Source: RI-283 sp964487925 (lineage in GTDB: Bacteria; Pseudomonadota; Gammaproteobacteria; SZUA-140). From it: a stretch of DNA of 12,660 nt. The stretch spans positions 1 to 12,660 of the forward strand of contig CAZASZ010000059.1 of the NCBI GenBank assembly GCA_964487925.1. Direction: 5' to 3'. Positions 6,829-12,660 of the stretch are shown in pieces. Below the pieces are notes generated by a model. The model searched no databases. It saw nothing but the letters and a program-made list of their open reading frames with translations, and was not told where the DNA came from. The number at the start of each line of letters is the position of its first letter. The stretch's first letter is position 1. The translations under genes were made by a program, and so were the position numbers.

Positions 6829-8415
6829 TTGAGTCACGAAAATATCCACCAAGACCGGATCCTGATCCTAGACTTCGGTTCTCAGTACACCCAACTGATC
6901 GCTCGTCGTATCCGTGCAGCCGGCGTCTATTGCGAGATCTACTCCTGGGACGCTGATCCGGGACGTATCAAGGAATTCGGGGCTAGCGGCTTCGTGCTAT
7001 CGGGTGGCCCTCAAACCGCGACGACCGATGACGAGGATACTTGGCGCGCGCCTGATCTCGTCTTCACTGCAGGGGTCCCGGTGCTTGGCATTTGCTACGG
7101 CATGCAGACCATGGCCGCTCAACTTGGCGGCAAGGTCATTAACGCGAGCCAACACGAATACGGTCACGCACTGGTCCGTGCCCGGGGTCATTCCCGGCTG
7201 CTCAAGAACATTGAGGACCATACAACGCCTGAAGGATACGGCATGCTCGATGTCTGGATGAGCCACGGCGACCGGGTCGATGAACTGCCACCGGGCTTCA
7301 AATGCATCGCCAGCACCGACAACGCTCCACTGGCCGGTATGGCCGACGAGGAACGCGGCTTCTACGCCTTGCAGTTTCATCCCGAGGTCACCCATACCCT
7401 ACAGGGACAGCGCATCATCGAGCGCTTCGTACAAGAGATCTGCGGCTGCAAAGACCTCTGGAACGCCGGTAACATCATTGAGGACAGCATCGCCCGTATC
7501 CGCGACCAAGTCGGTAACGACGAAGTCCTGTTGGGACTTTCCGGCGGCGTCGATTCCTCTGTCGTCGCCGCCCTGTTGCATCGAGCTATCGGCGAGCAGC
7601 TGACCTGCGTGTTCGTCGACAATGGACTTCTTAGGCTCCATGAAGGCGATCAGGTCATGGCCGTATTCGCTCAGCACATGGGCGTCCGGGTCATCCGCGC
7701 CGATGCCGGTGATCGTTTCCTTTCCGCCCTGACCGACGTAAGCGATCCCGAAGCAAAACGCAAGGTCATCGGCGGTATGTTCATCGAGATCTTTGAAGAC
7801 GAGGCCGCCAAGCTCAAAGATGCACGCTGGCTGGCGCAAGGCACGATCTACCCCGATGTTATCGAATCCGCCGGCTCAAGTACCGGGAAGGCCCACGTTA
7901 TCAAGTCCCATCACAACGTTGGCGGTCTTCCCGAGCACATGAAACTGAAGTTGCTCGAGCCCTTGCGGGAACTATTCAAGGATGAGGTGCGTGAAATCGG
8001 TGTCGAACTCGGTCTGCCGCACGATATGGTCTATCGTCACCCTTTCCCGGGGCCTGGCCTCGGCGTGCGCATCCTGGGCGAGGTACGGTCATCCTACGCC
8101 GATACCCTGCGTCTCGCCGACGCCATCTTCATCGAGGAGTTACGCGCCGAGGACCTATATGATTCGGTCAGCCAGGCCTTCGCCGTATTCCTGCCTGTGC
8201 GCTCGGTGGGAGTCACCGGCGACCAGCGTCGCTACGAACACGTGATAGCCCTGCGCGCCGTTGAGACCATCGACTTCATGACCGCACGTTGGGCACACCT
8301 GCCCTACGCTATGCTGGAGCGGACCTCCAACCGCATCATCAATGAAGTCCCTGGCGTATCCCGAGTCGTCTATGACATCTCGGGAAAACCACCAGCGACC
8401 ATTGAGTGGGAGTAA
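6829..8415 (+). CDS. guaA: GMP synthase (glutamine-hydrolysing), TTG start
   Basis: A 528-residue amidotransferase converting XMP to GMP with ATP and glutamine, directly after GuaB in the pathway and 57 bp downstream of it. The N-terminal class-I glutaminase domain has its nucleophile C89 in GICYGMQ and the H184/E186 pair in QFHPEV. The ATP-pyrophosphatase domain carries the P-loop SGGVDS (238-243). The C-terminal dimerisation domain ends TIEWE. The start is TTG at 6829: GGGAG (6817-6821) sits 7 bases upstream, and the resulting [20 protein letters not shown] lines up with the enterobacterial N-terminus ([20 protein letters not shown]). The next ATG would delete part of the glutaminase domain. 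Confidence 0.97.
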   Translation: [528 protein letters not shown]

Positions 8416-8434
8416 CAAAGCGCCTGCCACGCTT

Positions 8435-8914
8435 GTGACCACGCCCGTTTTTTCCTCCGCCGATGTCGCCTTTATGGAACAAGCGATGGCCATGGCCCGC
8501 CAGGCGGAAAACTCCGGTGAAGTCCCGGTTGGCGCCGTTCTGGTCAAAGAGAATGAGATAATCGCTGCGGGCGGCAACTGCCCAATCTCGACCCACGACC
8601 CCAGCGCCCATGCCGAAATGGTGACCTTGCGTGCTGCCGCTCAGCAACTCGGCAACTACCGCCTGACGGATACCACACTCTATGTCACGCTTGAACCCTG
8701 CGTGATGTGCGCTGGGGCAATCGTCCATGCCCGCGTCCAGCGACTCATCTATGCTGCAACCGACCCCAAGGCAGGTGCCGCCGGATCGGTATTCGATATC
8801 TTCGCGTCACCCCGGGTCAATCATCAGGTGGAAGTGCTAGGCGGATTATTGGCCGATGAAAGCCGCTCCTTGCTGCAGTCCTTCTTCAAGTCTCGGCGCA
8901 AGGCCCGCAACTGA
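8435..8914 (+). CDS. tadA: tRNA-specific adenosine deaminase TadA
   Basis: A zinc deaminase converting A34 to inosine in tRNA-Arg(ACG), allowing wobble decoding. The signature HAE (H59, E61 in the numbering used here) and PCVMCAGA (zinc ligands C89, C92) are intact. GAAGSVFDI, VNHQVEV and the C-terminal SFFKSRRK are typical of TadA. The start is uncertain. I chose GTG at 8435 because it puts the active-site residues only two positions from E. coli TadA (H57/E59/C87/C90) and gives 159 residues. Alternatives in the same frame are TTG at 8402, ATG at 8372 and ATG at 8342, the last two running well into guaA. None has a clear Shine-Dalgarno, so translation is probably coupled to guaA termination at 8415. 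Confidence 0.93.
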   Translation: MTTPVFSSADVAFMEQAMAMARQAENSGEVPVGAVLVKENEIIAAGGNCPISTHDPSAHAEMVTLRAAAQQLGNYRLTDTTLYVTLEPCVMCAGAIVHARVQRLIYAATDPKAGAAGSVFDIFASPRVNHQVEVLGGLLADESRSLLQSFFKSRRKARN

Positions 8915-8954
8915 TATGCCGTGTACTCGCAATCGCCGTTCAAGAGAGGGGCGA

Positions 8955-10238
8955 ATGGCAACATTCCTATTTTTTTTGCTGATTGGCGTCATCTTGATCG
9001 GACCACAGTCCGATCTTTTCGCAGCAGGCGATTCGGCAGTGCATGTCGGAGATATCATTGTTGAAGGCCTGGAACGTTCAGACCCTCGTATTATCTTGCG
9101 CGAACTACCCTTCCAATCAGGGACGCGCTGGCAACCGGAAATGAAGGGCCTGGCGGAGCGCCGCCTGCGCAATTTGGGGCTCTATCGCAATATCGTGGTC
9201 CACGCCCCAAACGACAGTGGGAATGTCCTGATAGAGGCGCATGAACGCTGGTCCCTATGGATACTGCCGCGCCTGAACCGAAATGATGACGGCACCTCAG
9301 CGCTGGGCGTCAATACCGACGAATATAACCTCTGGGGCTTGGGACATCACCTCAGGTTAGCGATCGAGCAAGATACAGGGAAAAACTTCTCCACGAGTAA
9401 TGGTACCTCTTATTCCTTGGGCTATCACTGGCCTCGAATAGCCGATACCCGCCTAGGTCTCGGTTTTGCCTATAACCAGGGAAGGTCCGTCTTCGTCGGT
9501 TTCGACGCCGGGCAATCAATAGCCAACTACCAGGAACAACGTCACGAACTACTTTTCGACGTCAATTACGGGCTCGGCCCCGTCCCGGGAGAAGGTTGGA
9601 CAGTCCATACCGGACTCGTTCGATCGAACCGCTCGTTCGCGCTGATCGACGGCGCCGCGCTCCCTGATGTCGACGATACCCGGACCACGAACGTGCTTGT
9701 CGGCTTGGCCTACCGACTTGTCGATAACCACGTTACCTGGTTGTCGGGAGAGGTATTCAACTACGAAATCAGCCAGGGTTTGCATGCCCTGGGATCCGAA
9801 CAAGAGTCACTCGCCCATGCGATTTCATGGCGCGAATACCGATCTCTAGGCCAAGGTCGCACCGTAAATATCCGCCTCAACGGTGGCCAAATTATCGGTG
9901 ACAGCCAGCGCAACGATCGTTTCGACCTTGGCAACCGAAATGAAATTAGGGGCTATTTTCCTGGGGAACTCCTTGCTACACGCTACCTGTTCGGCACCAT
10001 AGAAGGACGCTTCCCACACGAGCCAAACAGTAATTTATTCTATGCCGCGTTTGCGGATATCGGGCATCTATCCGACCGAGGCGATAATCCGCTCGGGCGC
10101 TCGCTTATTACCGGCCTCGGGGTTGGAATCCGCTGGACCCTACGCTGGCTGGTACGTGGCACTCTGAGAATCGATCTGGCCTACGGCGAGGCCACTCACA
10201 ACCTGCGGCTCTACGTGGGCACCGGGCAGGCATTCTAA
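8955..10238 (+). CDS. Short Omp85/BamA-family outer-membrane protein with a single POTRA domain
   Basis: A 427-residue predicted outer-membrane beta-barrel. Residues 1-24 are a signal peptide (hydrophobic 3-15, cleavage near FAA). Residues about 29-96 resemble one POTRA domain: VHVGDIIVEGL, a helix containing RIILREL, AERRLRNLGLYRNI and VLIEAHE. The rest alternates as amphipathic strands and resembles the bacterial surface antigen (Omp85) barrel, including the loop-6 motif RGY (332-334, in NEIRGYFPGE). It ends in phenylalanine, the usual terminal residue for BAM-dependent insertion. BamA has five POTRAs and TamA three, so this is a reduced form of unknown substrate. The ATG at 8955 is chosen because AGAGGGG lies just upstream and a clean signal peptide follows; an in-frame ATG at 8856 lies inside tadA. 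It follows tadA by 40 bp and is probably co-transcribed with it. Confidence 0.85.
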   Translation: MATFLFFLLIGVILIGPQSDLFAAGDSAVHVGDIIVEGLERSDPRIILRELPFQSGTRWQPEMKGLAERRLRNLGLYRNIVVHAPNDSGNVLIEAHERWSLWILPRLNRNDDGTSALGVNTDEYNLWGLGHHLRLAIEQDTGKNFSTSNGTSYSLGYHWPRIADTRLGLGFAYNQGRSVFVGFDAGQSIANYQEQRHELLFDVNYGLGPVPGEGWTVHTGLVRSNRSFALIDGAALPDVDDTRTTNVLVGLAYRLVDNHVTWLSGEVFNYEISQGLHALGSEQESLAHAISWREYRSLGQGRTVNIRLNGGQIIGDSQRNDRFDLGNRNEIRGYFPGELLATRYLFGTIEGRFPHEPNSNLFYAAFADIGHLSDRGDNPLGRSLITGLGVGIRWTLRWLVRGTLRIDLAYGEATHNLRLYVGTGQAF

Positions 10239-10267
10239 GAAAAGAGCAACGCCCGCGGATTTTACGT

Positions 10268-10415
10268 CTAACAGGCTATTGAAAAAGTTTTAGGCGAGTG
10301 CAAGACAACGCGGAAATCGGCGAGAAAGCGCAGTGTACACGCCCGTACATGAGCATTTTGAGCCGATTTTTAACGCTGGATCGTGCCGCATGAAGGTTTT
10401 TCAACGGCCTGCTAG
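10268..10415. mobile_element. MITE-like 148-bp palindromic interspersed element
   Basis: The ends are imperfect terminal inverted repeats: CTAACAGGCTATTGAAAAAG on the left and, reverse-complemented, CTAGCAGGCCGTTGAAAAAC on the right (16 of 20 matching). Internal arms AAATCGGC (10314-10321) and GCCGATTT (10362-10369) pair perfectly, and TGTAC/GTACA around an ACGCCC loop form the tip near 10334-10350, so the whole unit can fold as a long imperfect hairpin. TA occurs at both edges (10269-10270 and 10413-10414), compatible with a TA target duplication of the IS630/Tc1-mariner type. No coding capacity is present. From memory, repeats with this GTTGAAAAA-type end are widespread in gammaproteobacterial genomes. 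It fills most of the gap between two convergent genes. Confidence 0.65.
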
Positions 10416-11086
10416 ACTTGTATAAGTGCGGGTTCTACACACCACCTACCCGGAGCGAAGTCTCGACAATGCGTATGCAATAAGTCGCAAAAGTGCGATC
10501 TGGGAATCTCTTCGGCACCGAGACTCACGAGGTGCTCGGTATGCACCTGGCAGTCGATGACTGCATAACCCCAAGACTGCAAATGCCTACAAAGTGAAAA
10601 TAGCGCCACTTTGGAAGCATCGCGTTCACGATGAAACATGGATTCACCGAAAAATACTTTGCCGATGGCAAGGCCATAGAGCCCACCGACAATTCGACCC
10701 TCGGCGCTGAGAACCTCTATCGAATGCGCCCAGCCCTTACGATGCATCTCGCCATAGGCCTCCAGCATCAGGGGGTTGATCCAGGTCCCCTCCTGGTCTT
10801 CACGTTGTTCAGCGCATGCGCGCATGACTGCACCGAAATCAGCATCGAATGAAACTGAATATCCTTTATTTTGTAATGATTTACGAAGGCTTCTTGAAAT
10901 CCGAATACGATTTGGATAGAGTACGAGGCGAGGATCTGGAGCCCACCAGAGAATAGGCTGACCTTCATTGAACCAGGGGAATATGCCTTGGGAATAGGCC
11001 GAAATCAATGTACCCGAAGAAAGGTCGCCACCAATGGCAAGCAGCCCATCCGGACGTGCGGCGTCCGGGGGCGGGAACTGCGGCAT
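10412..11086 (-). CDS. aat: Leucyl/phenylalanyl-tRNA-protein transferase
   Basis: A 224-residue cytoplasmic enzyme that adds Leu or Phe from aminoacyl-tRNA to proteins with N-terminal Arg or Lys, marking them for ClpS/ClpAP degradation (N-degron pathway). Family motifs run through the protein: GLLAIGGDLS (14-23), GIFPWF (34-39), ILWWAPDPR (45-53), GTWI (100-103), AHSIEV (120-125), GGLYG (134-138), FFGESMF (145-151), the catalytic-region IDCQ (177-180) and LGAEEIPR (189-196). The N-terminus is about 10 residues shorter than in E. coli or Pseudomonas, and an in-frame TGA at 11108-11110 blocks extension. A TTG at 11089 is an alternative start. There is no strong Shine-Dalgarno; pilZ ends 16 bases upstream, so coupling is likely. 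The stop codon and the last base of the final Val codon lie inside the adjacent MITE-like element. Confidence 0.95.
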   Translation of the reverse strand: MPQFPPPDAARPDGLLAIGGDLSSGTLISAYSQGIFPWFNEGQPILWWAPDPRLVLYPNRIRISRSLRKSLQNKGYSVSFDADFGAVMRACAEQREDQEGTWINPLMLEAYGEMHRKGWAHSIEVLSAEGRIVGGLYGLAIGKVFFGESMFHRERDASKVALFSLCRHLQSWGYAVIDCQVHTEHLVSLGAEEIPRSHFCDLLHTHCRDFAPGRWCVEPALIQV

Positions 11087-11102
11087 CAAAGAGAATGTCC
11101 GG

Positions 11103-11432
11103 CTATTTCATCGAGACGATAACGGCGCCCACCTCATAGTTGTTGGACGACTCATTGGACGCCAGGGCCTGCTCGCCTCGGGAGTTGATTCTAACAACCT
11201 CAACCACCGCATCAAGCGCCGGAATCGATGGATTTCCTGGCTTGACCTGGATTTCGAGTAAGGAGCCCACTGATATTTCCTGCTCGGACACAAACAGCAT
11301 GCCATTCCCACTGATATTTCGGGCGCGTCCTTGTAGAGGTTGCCCCTGATCGACATGACGGTAATCGATCTCGCAATCGATCGCCATTCGGGGATAACGC
11401 CGACTCTCATTGTTACTCGCGGTACTTGGCAT
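11103..11432 (-). CDS. Single-domain PilZ protein (putative c-di-GMP receptor)
   Basis: A 109-residue protein made of little more than a PilZ domain. The c-di-GMP contact motifs are present: RRYPR (11-15, the RxxxR switch) and NISGNG (39-44, the (D/N)xSxxG motif with Asn in the first position), followed by beta-strands GMLFVSE, LLEIQVKPG and AVVEVVRI. It is therefore expected to bind c-di-GMP and act through a protein partner, but no partner is evident. There is no membrane segment, so it should be cytoplasmic. A strong GGGAGGAG lies about 7 bases before the ATG. It sits between trxB (66 bp upstream) and aat (16 bp downstream), all on the minus strand, suggesting one transcript. Confidence 0.9.
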   Translation of the reverse strand: MPSTASNNESRRYPRMAIDCEIDYRHVDQGQPLQGRARNISGNGMLFVSEQEISVGSLLEIQVKPGNPSIPALDAVVEVVRINSRGEQALASNESSNNYEVGAVIVSMK

Positions 11433-11498
11433 GGTCTACTCCTCCCTAAAGCATGGCATCAAACTAGGGCTAATCAATCGCCCAAGCCCAAATGATCA

Positions 11499-12452
11499 CT
11501 ATTGGTCGAGAAAACGCTCTGCGTCCAGCGCCGCCATACAACCGAAACCGGCTGACGTAACGGCCTGACGATACACGGAATCAGCAACGTCGCCCGAAGC
11601 AAACACCCCGGGCAGACTGCAGGCCGTTGCATTACCGTCCAATCCACTTTTAATGACTAGATATCCATTGCGCATTTCAAGCTGCCCCTCGAATAAACTG
11701 GTATTGGGGGTATGCCCAATGGCGATAAACACGCCATCCAGGCCCAACTCGTCAATTGAGTCATCTTTGACGCTTCTAATACGCATACCGGTCACACCGC
11801 TGTCATCGCCAACAACCTCGTCAAGCACTGAATCCCAGCGAATCGTCACTGTCCCATCCTTGACGCGCTCCATGAGTCGATCCACAAGCATTTTCTCTGC
11901 ACGAAACTGATCACGTCGGTGAACCACGGTGACGTGTTCGGCGATGTTAGCAAGATAAAGAGCCTCCTCTACAGCCGTATTCCCGCCCCCAATCACCGCA
12001 ACCTTACGATTTCTATAGAAAAAACCGTCGCAGGTTGCACAGGCCGAGACGCCCTTACCCATGAAGGTCTCTTCAGAAGGCAAGCCCAGGTATCTGGCCG
12101 ATGCGCCCGTCGCGATGATTAGGGCATCACATGTATAGCGGCCGTTATCACCGGTTAATGAAAACGGTCTCTGCTTGAGGTCAACTTGGTTGATATGGTC
12201 AAAGATAATATCGGTATCAAAGCGTTCAGCGTGCTTCTGCAGACGAACCATCAGATCAGGGCCTTGCACGCCATCCGGGTCACCCGGCCAATTGTCCACA
12301 TCCGTCGTTGTGGTGAGCTGTCCGCCTTGCTGCACGCCGGTGATTAAAACCGGATTCAAGTTGGCGCGCGCGGCGTAAACCGCAGCCGTATACCCGGCCG
12401 GTCCGGAACCCAGAATCAACAGACGACAGTGCTTGTCGGCACCCTGACTCAT
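11499..12452 (-). CDS. trxB: Thioredoxin-disulfide reductase
   Basis: A 317-residue FAD enzyme that passes electrons from NADPH to thioredoxin in the cytoplasm. The FAD-binding GSGPAGYTAA (15-24) comes first. The NADPH domain holds the redox-active pair C138-A-T-C141 (in SACATCDGFF) and the nucleotide loop GGGNTAVEEA (155-164), followed by VVHRRDQFRAEK (176-187). FASGDV (284-289) and the C-terminal GCMAALDAE complete the second FAD segment. The length is that of the low-molecular-weight bacterial type. The ATG at 12452 is chosen because AAGGAG sits about 8 bases upstream and the protein then begins MSQGADKHCRLLILG. An in-frame ATG at 12491 would add a 13-residue hydrophobic lead not seen in the family. 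Confidence 0.97.
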   Translation of the reverse strand: MSQGADKHCRLLILGSGPAGYTAAVYAARANLNPVLITGVQQGGQLTTTTDVDNWPGDPDGVQGPDLMVRLQKHAERFDTDIIFDHINQVDLKQRPFSLTGDNGRYTCDALIIATGASARYLGLPSEETFMGKGVSACATCDGFFYRNRKVAVIGGGNTAVEEALYLANIAEHVTVVHRRDQFRAEKMLVDRLMERVKDGTVTIRWDSVLDEVVGDDSGVTGMRIRSVKDDSIDELGLDGVFIAIGHTPNTSLFEGQLEMRNGYLVIKSGLDGNATACSLPGVFASGDVADSVYRQAVTSAGFGCMAALDAERFLDQ

Positions 12453-12660
12453 GTACACACTCCTTAAAATTATAAGAAAAACGGCAAACAACTACAGGAT
12501 TTGGAAAATGAATGCCCTGGCAAACACGCTAACATATCGGCGGGCGGGCAATTCGCCGCTCTCCAAGGCTAATCGTTGGCATTGTATCACAGCTTTATCC
12601 GTTTGATCCCATCCCAATAAAACCCGCAATAACCAAACTGTAAACATTAAGTAATGAGTT
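12453..12660. other. Intergenic region upstream of trxB; no gene seen
   Basis: Apart from the trxB leader and promoter candidate, these 208 bases hold no supported gene. The only open frame of note on the plus strand starts at 12508 and closes after 32 codons, with composition unlike a protein. In Pseudomonas, ftsK lies beside trxB, but no FtsK start is visible before the window ends. Confidence 0.6.
12581..12589 (-). promoter_or_regulatory. Extended -10 promoter candidate for trxB-pilZ-aat
   Basis: On the minus strand, TGA followed by TACAAT (hexamer at 12586-12581, 5/6 of consensus) forms an extended -10. No good -35 lies 17 bases upstream. It predicts a start near 12574 and a leader of about 120 nt before the trxB ATG. 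The leader contains a small GC-rich inverted repeat (CGGCG/CGCCG, 12538-12558). Confidence 0.45.

Noticed and set aside
11433..11498. Terminator between trxB and pilZ (GGGCT 11467-11471 and AGCCC 11485-11489)
   Set aside because: The stem is only five pairs with a long loop and no T-tract, too weak to call; read-through from trxB remains likely.
12508..12606. Start of a plus-strand gene such as ftsK at the right edge
   Set aside because: The frame from 12508 stops after 32 codons and does not resemble FtsK's membrane N-terminus.
1..12660. CRISPR arrays, tRNA or rRNA genes, toxin-antitoxin pairs, phage or defence genes
   Set aside because: Reading both strands showed no regularly spaced direct repeats, no tRNA-like cloverleaf and no protein motif of these classes. 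Nearly all of the window is explained by the listed genes.

Overview
The window reads as a stretch of gammaproteobacterial chromosome at roughly mid-50s % GC (estimated by eye). It is dense with housekeeping genes, and the protein sequences resemble those of Escherichia, Pseudomonas and Chromatiales. The xseA / guaB-guaA-tadA neighbourhood and the trxB...aat neighbourhood both recur in gammaproteobacteria such as Pseudomonas. A PEP-CTERM-like sorting tail on one secreted protein fits an environmental, exopolysaccharide-producing gammaproteobacterium. The exact genus cannot be named from this sequence.

Layout. (1) Positions 1-98, minus strand: the N-terminus of erpA (Fe-S carrier), cut by the window edge. 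A shared 181-bp regulatory region separates it from (2) deaD, a cold-shock-type DEAD-box RNA helicase (280-2106, plus). (3) A small secreted lamin-tail-domain protein with a PEP-CTERM-like C-terminus (2209-2895, plus). A strong hairpin closes this side at 2904-2933. (4) The convergent minus-strand pair xseA (exonuclease VII large subunit) and a periplasmic M23 peptidase, joined by an ATGA stop/start overlap. (5) A plus-strand run guaB-guaA-tadA-Omp85-like gene (5305-10238), driven by a promoter at 5239-5268. It carries the two GMP-synthesis steps, the tRNA wobble adenosine deaminase and a miniature single-POTRA outer-membrane barrel. (6) A 148-bp palindromic, MITE-like element (10268-10415) between convergent genes; its right end supplies the stop codon of aat. 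(7) The minus-strand run trxB-pilZ-aat (thioredoxin reductase, single-domain PilZ protein, leucyl/phenylalanyl-tRNA-protein transferase) with a long trxB leader at the right edge.

Most genes are core functions: Fe-S maturation, RNA unwinding, DNA repair, purine synthesis, tRNA editing, protein turnover and redox homeostasis. The less ordinary content is the lamin-tail/PEP-CTERM-like protein, the short Omp85, the PilZ protein inside a redox/N-degron operon, the MITE-like insertion, and non-ATG starts at guaA and probably tadA. I see no CRISPR array, tRNA, rRNA, complete insertion sequence, phage gene or obvious defence system, and I do not see convincing evidence of a new multi-gene system.
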